The notes under the pieces are model-generated. The model searched no databases, was not told the origin of the DNA, and saw only the letters and a program-made list of their open reading frames with translations. A program made the position numbers and the translations under genes. DNA of 64,000 nucleotides from Kryptolebias marmoratus (Eukaryota; Chordata; Actinopteri; Cyprinodontiformes; Rivulidae), in NCBI RefSeq assembly GCF_001649575.2, contig NC_051439.1, forward strand, positions 16,403,927 to 16,467,926, written 5' to 3'. Below, piece after piece: positions 48,364 to 59,459 of this stretch. Within the stretch, counting starts at the first letter, position 1. Every line of letters begins with the position of its first letter.

Positions 48364-49432
48364 AGACAGAACTTGTGCCTTTGATGGGGAAAGATTAGGG
48401 ATGGGTGGGAGAGAAAAGATAAGGAAAGCGGCTTTGGGTTAGGAGAAAAAGAAAAAAAAAAAAGAATAAAGTTTCTGCCATAACTTTAGGCCAATGAAAG
48501 GCAGGGCTGTTTGATGTTTAAGTGGTGTCTTTTCCATGCCAATCAGTGATTGTTGAATGCTTGTCTCTATATTCCAATAGGCCTATTTTGAGATTTTATT
48601 TCTCAAATTAGTTTATCAAGTGGAGAAAAAAAAGAATACAAAGCGTTAGTTTGACTGTTAAAGGGTATTTTTCTAGGACAGCACATCAATGATAGCTTCT
48701 AGACCTAAGAAACGTCTTTAAATTCTCAGAAATCCGTTTTTTCCCCCATGAAAGTCTCTCCTGAATTCACCGACCGTGAGTGCTCCATCTCTGTAGCTTT
48801 ACGCCAGTTTGTGAACGACGTGACTTTCTCAACTTTGTCTTGGTGGGGGGAGAAAAGTGGGACTGAAGAATTCACTGTTTAGTAGAACCACAAATGCCTT
48901 TAGAATACAGATAAATCTAGTCTGAAATAGCCTACATACATCCAAATCCCGCTGTATAACTGCCTTAAAAAGTCAACATAGATTGTTTTTAATTTTGATT
49001 GCTGGCACATATTTTATTATTATTATTATTATTATTATTGAAGATTGTTGCAATATTTTTCATCATATTTATTTATTTATTCTAATTATTTTATGTAACT
49101 TATTGTGATTTTTTTTCCTCCTGTGAATTGTTCTGGCAGTTTACATGTCGTACAGCCAAAATGTTTTTAATTTGTTTTGTTGTTGTTTTAATTTTTTTTT
49201 TTTGTTTTTCTTTTGTTGAATTTTATTAGTTGTGATAATTGTCGTGGGTCGGGTTTGAATCTTCAATCTTTACAGCTCTTGTTCAAAAAAAAAAAAAAAA
49301 GAAAAGAAAAAAGTAAACGTAAAGCTCTTACCTTAGATGCAATCTTTTTTAAGGACAAGTTATTTTTCTTAAATGTTGGCTTTTATAGCGCTTTGATTGT
49401 ATGTGTATATCGTTGGTGTCTATCGAAATAAA
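48364..49432 (+). terminator. insm1 3' UTR and poly(A) signal
   Basis: About 1.07 kb of AT-rich sequence with T-runs and an (ATT)n microsatellite (49012-49039) ends at AATAAA at 49427-49432. TATTTATTTATT elements near 49070 are AU-rich instability motifs. Confidence 0.7.
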
Positions 49433-49439
49433 ATATTTT

Positions 49440-50860
49440 CAAAAGGACACATGGTCTCAGAGTGACTTTATAAACTTCCTTTAAAACACATTCATTATTA
49501 GATAGTCATTAAAATAAGACGGTAAGTCATTATAATTTATTAAATTAAAAAAATCTAATAAAAAATCTTGTTCAAAATTCTGCTTTTCCATCCTAAAAAT
49601 GTCACATCATTTAAAACTTTTAAATGTTGAATAACTTGATCCTAACTAACTTTTCAGTATCATTCCTGGATCACAAGCTGAAGCATTTATTTTGAAATCC
49701 ATATAAAATAAAATAAAATCCTAATGCAGATGTATTTATTTTAACTCGTTTCTGAATTTAAACTAAATAAATTAAACTTTTAAATCCAACCTGGAGGCCA
49801 ACAGTGTCTGTCGGCCTGTTGGGGTTACAATCAAGACTGGAAAAAGTTAAGTTTTGCTCTTTTTTGTCAGCTTTAAAAAGTGTTAAACTTCTTTTTTTCT
49901 TCTTAAGCGAATCAATTAAATCATCTTTCCTGTGGAAGAACAAACGTCTGACTGCATTCTGGCCCTCATTTATCAGACTGCTTTTCTGTAAATCATTGCT
50001 GCAGAGGCTCAAGAGACGCCGTTTCGCTGCCACAGAGAAGCACTTAGAGCCTTATCATAAATTCTTTCCTTAATACCATGTCAGGACATGACAGGAGGAC
50101 AAAGAGGTGGCGGATCAGAGCTCACCTCTGCAGCAGTAAAACATCTGTCTGCTTCTGCAAAACTCAACAGCAGCTCGATTTTTCTTAGAGTTGGAGCTGA
50201 TTTAGGACACGTCAGGGCAGAACCGTCACCTCAAGCTTAAATTATAAGAAAAAGAAATCCCACCTAACTTCACCTGCTTTTGTAGACCGTTCTGTTTTCT
50301 ACTTATTTAAGTCGAAAGAGAGTAACAAACTTTCTAAAACGAATCTAACGCTCCCTTGAGGCAACAGTGATTTGTGAAAATGGACCACAGCCCGCAGTAT
50401 AAGATGAAATAATACAATATGTAGCAATCACAGTGTCAGCCTGTTCTGTTGTGAGATATCTGAAGTCAATGAGAGCAGCGAACAGCGCTGAGCCAAGTGA
50501 AAATGAGGTAACATTAGGATTATTTCTCACACACACAGTTTCAGGGCTCCAATTATGGTCAAGTGCTTTTCTTGCGTCTTCATGTGGCCCAGGAGAGGCA
50601 GGGCACCTGTAGGTGCTGCAACCATTGCACCTGTACCTCCTGGTGAGGTTCCATTACGCCGGCCTCCTCTAAGTAGGTCTGAGCAGCAGGGGAGACAGAT
50701 GGGAGGAGGGTCAGGTTACCCCCACTGCTGCCAGCACAGCCGGGCCGGGGTCAGAAAGCCCACAGTAACGGCGACATCATTAAAAACACAACTTTAAACC
50801 AGAAGCACGTTCTTCAACTAAAAGAAAAAAAAACAAAACACACACACACACACAAACAAT
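49440..50860. other. Intergenic between insm1 and the convergent RalGAP gene
   Basis: AT-rich DNA with short open frames only, and a GC-richer patch at 50560-50770 without a supported exon. A (CA)n tract lies at about 50838-50854. Confidence 0.45.
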
Positions 50861-50869
50861 GTGTAGAAT

Positions 50870-53375
50870 TTCAAAATGATTTAATGAAATGTTTCAATTT
50901 TCACATTTCTAGTGAAGATAGCAGGACTTCGGTCATTAAAAACAGTTTGATATGTTGACAAGTCAGGATGAAAATTTCAAGCTTCTTGCTCTCTTATAGG
51001 TACAAAGATTATATTACAGGCATTATTAGATTTATATTAAAAGGGCAAACGAGGCCCTCGAATTTGACACAATGTACAAGGATTTCTAAAACGAGAAGAG
51101 GAAAAAAAATATCAAGACTAAGACTACTTTTCTTCACAATATAAGATGCACAATCTCAGTCCAAATATCTCCAGCAACTAAAAAAAGGGAGAACACATCC
51201 CTTCAACAGACATTTTCTAAAACCTACAATCTTTAGATCGACATCACGGCGATCCGGGCCTATATATTTATACATTCTTTAAAACGCAAAAAAGCACAAA
51301 CAGGTCTGTCGGACCTCCTGCTGTTTGGATTCCTCATATTCTGCTGGAGGAAAGAACAAACAAAAGGGAGGTGAGATGTCGGGAGAAACAGGGTAAGGCA
51401 TAGTAGTGCAACAGATGGGGATAGTGTTGCAGCTTGGGTGGAGCTCTCAGAGGGTGTGAGTGTGTGTGGTGCTGGTTGGGAGGGGAGGGGAGGGGAGNNN
51501 NAGAGGAGGCGAGAGGAGAGGGGAGGCAAGAGGGGAGGGGAGGGGAGGGGGGGAGAGACACCTGGCTACCATGACAACCTGAGCGGGCAGGTTGGAGGAG
51601 TGAGAGCGCCGGCCTGGTTGTTGCTAGGAGGGCTGGTGAGAGTTCAGCTCTGGCATGCCACCTACACCTACACCCCCTCCCCCTTTCCACCTCGGGGCCT
51701 CAAGAGGCCACATAGGATGAGCATCATGGGAAAAAAAAAAAAAAAAAAAGAAGAGGAGTTGATACCACTCAACTCAATGCACAGATAAAGGTGGAAAAGC
51801 ACAGCATCACAATTTTAAATCCATCTGTTGTTTTTTTCTTTGTGGGAGGCACAAGACTGACCTTTAGAGAGGCGGGGAGAGGAAAGCACTTTGTTTTCCA
51901 TCGCTAAAGAGGGCATGTGATGCAGGTTGATCATGTTTGTCCGAAGATTAAACCTAATTTAACAAAGTAGGTGCTGCATTAGCGGTGTGGGACATCATCT
52001 TACTTTTTAAAACAGACAGGCACTGCGAGAAGCTCTCTCAAATACACAAACAGACTCAAACACTCGCATACAAACACGCACACACACCAGTGCATGGATA
52101 AAATTTCACCTGAGGCTCTAGCGTTTTTTCTTTTTTCCTCTAAACAGCATATGAACACATAAAAACAACACATTTTATCAAGTAATCATCTCTAATCCTA
52201 TAAATCTAGCAAACATACATCAAAAAATAAGATTTTAAAGCAATAAGAATTCAAAGTACAACATTCAACACTAATGACAAGTGAGTGCAAAAACGTTGGG
52301 AATGTTGGAATGTCGATGTTTTAGCTTCACAGGACAGGAAACTGATAGCAGAGGAAAGAGACAGCAGGAACTTATCCAATTACCGGACACGAGCCTAAGT
52401 TAATGACATCAGAAAACAATTACAAACGCAGTCTTTTCTCATTCCAGCAGAGTTGCATAAATCAAATCATGAGAAAATCTATTGGAATTCATTTAAAAAG
52501 GAATATGAGAGAGGTAAAAAATACAAAAACAAATCTCATTTTATCTCGAGTTAGAAAGACGTCATCGATTGTCCGCTCAAAAGAAAGAAAGAAAAACGAA
52601 TCCTCGGACCGTGCGCACTTCAGGGACTCCGTGCCCAGGTCATCTGAGCAGTAGTGCAGTGAGTAAAAAATCACTCTGGGGTGGCATTCCCCGATGCATC
52701 AGTCTTTTCTTGTTTCCAGTGTGGGAAGATGCTCCATAAACATTTCCCAAACTGGTGCTACAGGGCAGGACAACAGCTTCAGCATCATTCTGTCACTACC
52801 TGAAGTGGTGTCTTTTACACAGGAAGGTGACAAATGCAAAAAGAGATAAAAAGGACAGACATATCTCGAAGTGGACACCAATCTCATGTGCAATTTGAGC
52901 ACTAACTGTCATTCAGTGCTTCTTTACATTAAGTGTTGAATTAAATGAGACAAAGAAACAGCTTAAAGTAGTCTCCCATTCCCTTACTATAGTAAGAACT
53001 TTGATTTTTCTAGTGCCTTGAGAGCGCCCTAGAAAAGTAGAATAAAAATCACATTTATATCACAGTTTCCATTAGGTAAATAAAGTCATCCTACGCTGCT
53101 GAACCCACAGTTTAGCCACATGCCCGTTTCAAATAACGCAATAAAAACTGAAATGTAGCGGCAGAAATCATAGCTAGCAAATTGAATTAAAAATTACAAC
53201 ATGCTCCAGTTAAGTTTTATAAGAAACAACATAAAATAGAAAAAAAAACATGCCAAAAAAACAAAAACAAAACAGGAACAAGACAATTTTGCAGTCACAG
53301 CTGGGTGTGTGAAGGTTCTTTGAGAACAGATTAAAGGCTTCACTCAGGGAATAAAAGGAAAGTGGGTTGCAGAGC
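50870..53375 (-). terminator. Probable 3' UTR of the RalGAP alpha gene
   Basis: On the minus strand after the stop codon at 53376 there is no further exon. An ATTAAA near 50885 could end a 3' UTR of about 2.5 kb. The region includes a (GGGGA)n purine tract (51481-51560) and a poly(A) run (51729-51749). Length is inferred. Confidence 0.35.
51481..51560. repeat. (GGGGA)n purine tract with assembly gap
   Basis: About 80 bp of GGGGA/GAGGA units on the plus strand, broken by four N at 51498-51501, so the assembly is unreliable here. Such tracts can form triplex or G-rich structures. Confidence 0.9.
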
Positions 53376-56300
53376 TCAGTTAGAAGATTTGCTTATAGCG
53401 CTTGCTGATCTGCGAAGTTTTCCTGAAACTCTCTGTTTCGTCGAGCGGGGCATGGTGGGGGACACCTGGTCGACGGAGTCCGACGTCGTGGTGGTATTTC
53501 CACCTTCGGTGCTCATGCTGCCAGTGAGAGATCCTGAGAGAGAGAGAGGGAGAGAGAGAGAAGAAAGAAAAAATAAGACAAACAGATAAAGATGGTTAAA
53601 TCTGACAAGGCTTGGTATGAAGTACTGTACATCCCAGCATGCTTTGCCATGCATCTGACTCCTCATGAAACCAAGATTACCCAGTTCATTGAATTTTAAC
53701 CCACAATAACACAATCTAAAATATAAACTACAAAAAAAAAGTTAGGATTTGAATTATTTTTGCTGAGACTAACAAGAATTATGAAAGCAAATGAAACATT
53801 TTAGAAATTACATGCTTTTTTTACGTGCTGTAGAAAAGCAAAGCTTGTTAAAAGAGAGGCCAACTTCATTCCCAAGTTCTTTTTTCGGTGCTTATATGAT
53901 GTAAACAGAGAGGCAACCTTTGCAGGTAAAAAGAAAGTATTCAGTTCACAGCGTGATGGCAGAATGCTTTGAATGAAAGTAAAATTACACATTACGCTCT
54001 TGTTGTGAATATTGGAGCCTTCCCATTGTCAAACCTCGTCCCTTTTCACAAAAACTTCCCATCACAGATTACGGGATGGCCAACAGTAATAAGCTGGGAG
54101 GTGGGCATGAAATGCTGTCGAGGACAATCAAGTATTGTGAACGTCTACTTCCTCGCTGTGCCCCTGACCGAATCTAAACTACGGGCCCCCCGCCTGCCTC
54201 GGCCCCATGCCTCGAGTTTAAACAACTTTTCTGCTTTGTTGAGATGGCATCTGGTTGCCTATTTTCTTTCCTATCCTTTTATTTCCTGCCATTTTTCGGA
54301 GGCATCTCAAGTTGCAGTGGCTAAAAGGAATGGCAGATGGCGGGAGTAACAGACACAGCAGCACATTGGACACCGGGCAGCATCCAGCGCCGCGGCTCGC
54401 TGGGAGAGGAGGCCGGGCCACAGATGAAACGCTGGGTGTGTGCATTGTAAAGGGCTACAGGGGAGGTGAAAGGCCTGATTGTAGGTTCCAAAATCTGCAT
54501 ATAAATATAAAAAAAGGGATGGGCTCGGCTAAAAATGTGGGCGGCCTTATGAACACAGCAAATTTTGCATTCCTGTATTCATTCCAACAGTAAACACACA
54601 ACACATCCAGTGTAAACACTCATCATAAACTGAAGGGAATACCTACTCAATAAGCTTCCCTTCATGGCAGTAAAACATGCTGCACCTAACAGTTATTGCT
54701 CCCACTGTGGCACTAAAATGACTGGTAGGTTCTAATCTTGTAAGAATGAAATTTCCTAGTAAGTGACTAAGAGAGAGAAAAAAAATAACCCCAATCAAGA
54801 AAAGAACACCGTGCCATCATTATTTCCATTATACACATGCATCCCTCGCTCTTTACTTAGCCAAAACTTCTTTACAGTCGTGTTAATTCCAGATGGAGAG
54901 AAGAAGGGAAAGATCGAGAGGGAAAGAAAACAAAGGGAGTCTTTAAATGGCCCTGCAATCCCATTGGTCCCCACTGCAGCAGTTCAAACAAGGCTTTGGA
55001 TGACAAAGACGTCTTCCAGTGCGGCAGGTGTTAGTCTCAGAGTCTGCCCCAGGCAAACAGGCACACTCCAACAGGAGGAAATGAAGAGGAGGGGTATGTG
55101 GAGGGATTGAGGGAGGGGGGAAGGAAAGAAAGAAAAAGAGAAAAGTGTTTGCTGGGGGAAGAGATAAAGGCGCACCACATGCAGAAGCGAGGACCAGAAG
55201 TGTAGCCGTATTGTTCATGCTGCTACTTAGTCAGGTGCTAATTGTCGCCAGCGTGCATCACTCTCAATTACCAGCCTGGCCTAAACAGTAGGACACCCCC
55301 AAATAAACAGCCTGGTTTCTCTTTCCTTTTCCATTTATAAGAGCACTCAGTAAATAAAGCTTGGTTAGTACTGAATGAAAAGGAGCATTTGGGGGAAAAC
55401 AGCCAGGATGAGTGAACGAGCGAAGGGTAAGTAGGGCAGCCAGACCAAAACAAACTTCCGGTCAGACTCGAGGCTTACCTTCACCACATTTAGCATTTGG
55501 AGCTTTAAGATATTTTTTTAATCTAAAAGGGAAAAACAAAGTAGATAATCATGTGAGAAAGAAGTGGACACAACAAAAACAGCAGCAGAACACAACACAA
55601 CGCTGCTGAGAAATCAAAAAATCTTTTAGGAGGTTTAATGGAGTCACTTCAAGCAGCGTGTGTGGTGGTTAAGTTAGTTTTAACTCGAAGGTTTAAAGAA
55701 ACAGAGTTAACTCATTTTGGATGATGAGTTATTTAACAAGTGGTATTTTTCTGGAGGTACTTTGATGTCTGATGGCACCTAATAACAGAGATTAAAAAGA
55801 AAAAAAAGTAAGACCACTACGAAAGCCAAAGCACAAATGGTGTGCAGTTCACATGGAAACAAGCTTAGAAACATTTACCACCAATGTTACGAGTAGAGAA
55901 GTAGTTGGGGTGAAAGAGTAAAAGATGCTGGGGCACCTCAAAGGGTCATTGGAGCTTTTATGTCGTTTTATCCTGAGAGAACTGCTGGTTTCTCCTGTGC
56001 GGTTAATCATTTTAAGAAGTACAGCAAATGACCACAAAATCACAAAAAAAAAAAAAAACACTAAAAAGTGAGCAAGCGGTGCAAGGTGTAACACAACAAG
56101 AACAGAGCACTGATGACGGAGTTTGTGTGGAGGATGGGCTCGCTCATGCATGAAGCTGCACGGTGTTGATACCACAGAGAAAATAAGAAACACGTGGATG
56201 GGTGACATGAATGAACTCAGGTTAAAGCCTTACAGCAATTTGGTGACACACTGGAGTTCCTTATTTACAAAAACCAGCATGCAGGACTCACATTTAAACA

Positions 56301-59300
56301 CAAAACCTGCGTTACTTTTATAAAAAGGACTAAATGACACGTCGACCCTTGTTGTTTGCCGATGGCTCACAGAAAACTAAATGAACGGACGTTATGGGGC
56401 AGAGGCTGGGCGTCATGCCGAGTATGAAGGAAGCAGGCGGTCTTACAGTCCAGCTTGGCCCAGGGGTAATCCATGTCCCAAACCATCCCCGGCCAACGCC
56501 TGCACGCTGTCATGGAGCATGGATGACATGTTAGTGGCAGCAATGGTAGCCAGAGCAGGATGGACACACACACAGATGGGTGGACTAACTCACATGGAAA
56601 CACACACTCTTCAAGTGTTGCACATTTGAGAAAGACGAAGATGGAAAGCACCTGGTCAGCCATCACAGCCACATTAAAGCATGTACATTGATTAGCCATA
56701 ACATTATGACCACTGAGATAATATGGAATAGGTGATTTTTTTGCAGTAAAAACAGCTGCATGGACTCCACCAGACCTCTGAAGGTCTGCCGTGGCCTCAA
56801 AAATCAAATACTGGATCAGTTTGGTTTAAGCACATCCCACTGATGTTTGAAATTATATATACATAATACAGCAAAAAAAACTTCATATATATGTGTGTGT
56901 CAGTATGCGCTTTCACGTCAATTATCAGTGGTTGTAATGTAATGGCTGACCTGTGTATTTTGCCTGATGAAACAAGTCTCAGACATGACAGCCAATGGTT
57001 AAAAAACACAATCAGATGCACATTTTACAGAGTATAAAACTTAAAAGGTTAAACATATAACTGCAGTTAAGACATACTGTAAGTTAGTTCATCTTCATGT
57101 TTGGAAATACAGCAAGAAATAGACAAAAATACATGGAATAAACCCACAACACTTACTGCTACATCTGAAAAACAGGATTGTCTGTCACAAATTGGATGCT
57201 CAAACATCATTTAAAAGCTCATTTTAAGTTTTTAAAACAAGCTTGATTAACTATCAGTGCTTCCAGCATATCAAATGTAAATGCATGCTGGTTTTCTTTG
57301 ACAGTAAAAAATATTCACATGAATATTGCAACATGAAATTTTGGAAACCTTTTGTAGATCTCACTTATAATTTATCTGAATAAAAAAGAGGCCAATCACT
57401 AGGTCAGAATGGCCTTTTTGTAGAGGATAAACAGTGAAATTGCTAAATTACTGTTAATCTGTTAACATGCATGGATCCTAGAAAAATACAAATTTCTGTT
57501 CAGAACAAATTAAGCAGCAGTCAGGGGGCGATGGCTGCGCTATGTGCACAATTATTAGGCTAAGTGTATTTCTTGGGCTTAATTTTCTTGAGTAGTTAAA
57601 ATGCTTTTACTTCCTCAATGCTACTTAACTCCAAAACTAAATATTTAACCCATAAAAAGTGAGTTTTAGATTTCTCTGAGAAACTTTGCACAGTAAATAT
57701 GGGATCGGGTCAATATTCAGCCATCTTGTGTGGCCCTGCTGGCTGTCCAAGAAGTAAAATACAAAGCTTCAAAAGAAGAAGAAAAACTGTCTTTGGGTAT
57801 TTCTTGGACAAATGCTGACATTTAGCGAGTAATCTTTGTTGGTGGTCATCTTTTCTCCTTTTGCTTTAACCTCAACGATGTATCAGAGCGCTTGAGACAC
57901 TTTGTGTAATTTGCACTTCTGCTAGTTTTACTTCTATTTTCAATCTTTTTTTTTTAAACTATTATTTTGTTATTTATTTTGTGACTCTTTCAATTATAAC
58001 AACACAAAATTAGATGATTACACCTCTTATTTTTCCAACCTTGGCTCATTTTACAGTGTTGCATCTATTTGAAATGTTATTTTTGGACAATCTTACCTGA
58101 AGTCGTGAAGTAGTGCAGTACTAACAATTATCACAGAATCCAAACAATGGTTTGGATTTAGAAAATATTTCTGCATGCACTTATTATGTTAATGTTTCTT
58201 GCATTAGTCCCAGCACAGGTTTAAAAATATGAATAATTAATTTTACTTCTAAATAACATTTTTAATTTCAGACCAGATTCTACATTAATTTTGCTTATGT
58301 CCCCAGCTTCAGAGACATGAAAAAAATGTTTTTGTATTTTCCCTTATACATTTATATATATATATATATATATATATTGCTATTGTTGTTTTGGCTCCTG
58401 AAAGATATATTTTTTTTGTCTGCAGGAGAGAATGACCAAAGGTATGGAAATGTGACAACTTGTCTGCCTAAATATCACACCTGCTGGTATTCAAAGTCCA
58501 CCACACAAAAACACACACAAAAAACAAGACAGTTAATTTTCACTTGTCCACACAGAGTAAATATGTTGCATACACTCTAAAGCACCTTTAAAAGATATAA
58601 GCCCTGACATATTTGAAAATGACATGACATCTGCGGTGTAGTATTGTGAAGTGCTTTCCTTGTCAAAACAGAATGTGTGTCGGGATCCAATAGAGTAGAA
58701 AAGTGCAATCTCGTATTGATTTTGGTGCTGTTGCAGATCGATCAGAGCTGGTACAAGTAGGAAGAACAAGATAAGACACGTTTTCCATTCTATTCATCAT
58801 GGACTGATAAGAGGGCTGTGCTGACATCCGCGAGCTGCTGCTGTTTGTCGGTCAGATCTTTAAAGTGTTAGTGAGTGAGCTCATGAGGAAACACACACAC
58901 ATATACACAAATACAAACAAGCACTCTGTAACTGCCATTTAAGAGGCTGCTTATATTCATGGGGAAGTAATTGCATGGAAAAATGCAGTTTGAAAAAAAA
59001 AAGAAAGAGAGAGATGAACAAAGTAGAGTGAGTGGGGCTTCAGGAAGTGGAGAAAACAGTGTGTTTGAAGTCAGTCGGACCGCATGAAGAGCCAGGGCCT
59101 GTTGTTTGATATTCATCAGTGAGTGTATGCGTTAAAGAAGACGGGGAGAATGAAGGTGGAGGAGGTGAACAGGTGTGTTGTAAAGAAAGAGGGACTGATT
59201 GAAGCTGAAGAGGTTAAAAAAAAAAAAGATGACGGAGGAAGACACGAGGGGTAAAAAATAGGGTTGAGATGAAGCAATGAAGAGAAAAAGGAGGAGGACA

Positions 59301-59458
59301 GAAGTGTGGTGGGGTTTATGTCTCACCTGTCCCGCTTGCTGGATAGGCAGGTGAGGGGGAGAAGACCTGCGATGCAAAGTCTTCAAAGGTCATAACCTCT
59401 TTGTGGTTCTGAACAATGGCCTCCAAGTAGAGCGCTCGCTCCTCATAGCTGGTTGGGT
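53376..59458 (-). CDS. ralgapa2: Ral GTPase-activating protein alpha subunit, C-terminal exons (partial)
   Basis: RalGAP alpha is the catalytic subunit of the tuberous-sclerosis-like complex that inactivates RalA/RalB. Two minus-strand coding exons are supported. 59458-59327 (132 nt) encodes [20 protein letters not shown] and then [23 protein letters not shown], matching the conserved end of the family (YEERA..L..IVQ.H...TFEDFA.QVFSP). 53533-53376 (158 nt) encodes GSLTGSM...[22 protein letters not shown] and a stop. The phases join (ACA G / GA TCT). The first exon has a good pyrimidine tract; the last is preceded by a (CT)n tract. Upstream exons, including the GAP domain, lie beyond 64000. 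The name ralgapa2, not ralgapa1, rests on convergent synteny with insm1 as in human 20p11. The basic serine-rich last exon may be one of several alternative ends. Confidence 0.8.
53536..53570. repeat. (GA)n tract at a splice acceptor
   Basis: On the gene strand this is a CT-rich tract directly before the last RalGAP exon and acts as its polypyrimidine tract. Confidence 0.85.
53600..56440 (-). other. RalGAP intron sequence, nothing coding supported
   Basis: Mixed intronic DNA with a poly(A) run (56047-56060). Several open frames lack splice support. Confidence 0.45.
56443..56588 (-). other. Possible alternative terminal exon of the RalGAP gene
   Basis: A minus-strand frame after an AG at 56590-56589 is in phase with the exon ending at 59327. 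It would encode 48 residues including [19 protein letters not shown] and end [11 protein letters not shown], then TAA. The acceptor pyrimidine tract is weak. No homology can be claimed. Confidence 0.25.
56684..56815 (+). repeat. Teleost interspersed repeat fragment
   Basis: ATTAGCCATAACATTATGACC, TGCATGGACTCCACCAGACC and TCTGAAGGTCTGCCGTGG are hallmark phrases of a very common fish interspersed repeat. The copy is internally deleted. Classification from memory only. Confidence 0.55.
56880..58300 (-). other. RalGAP intron sequence, AT-rich
   Basis: No exon or clear mobile element recognised. Confidence 0.5.
58352..58378. repeat. (TA)n microsatellite
   Basis: About 27 bp of TA in the RalGAP intron. 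Confidence 0.9.
58790..58857 (-). other. Possible alternative terminal exon of the RalGAP gene
   Basis: After an AG at 58859-58858 a minus-strand frame in phase with the exon ending at 59327 encodes [20 protein letters not shown], then DE and TAG. A CACTAAC branch-point-like motif is present, but the pyrimidine tract is poor. It lies only 469 nt downstream of the supported exon. Confidence 0.25.
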
Positions 59459-59459
59459 C

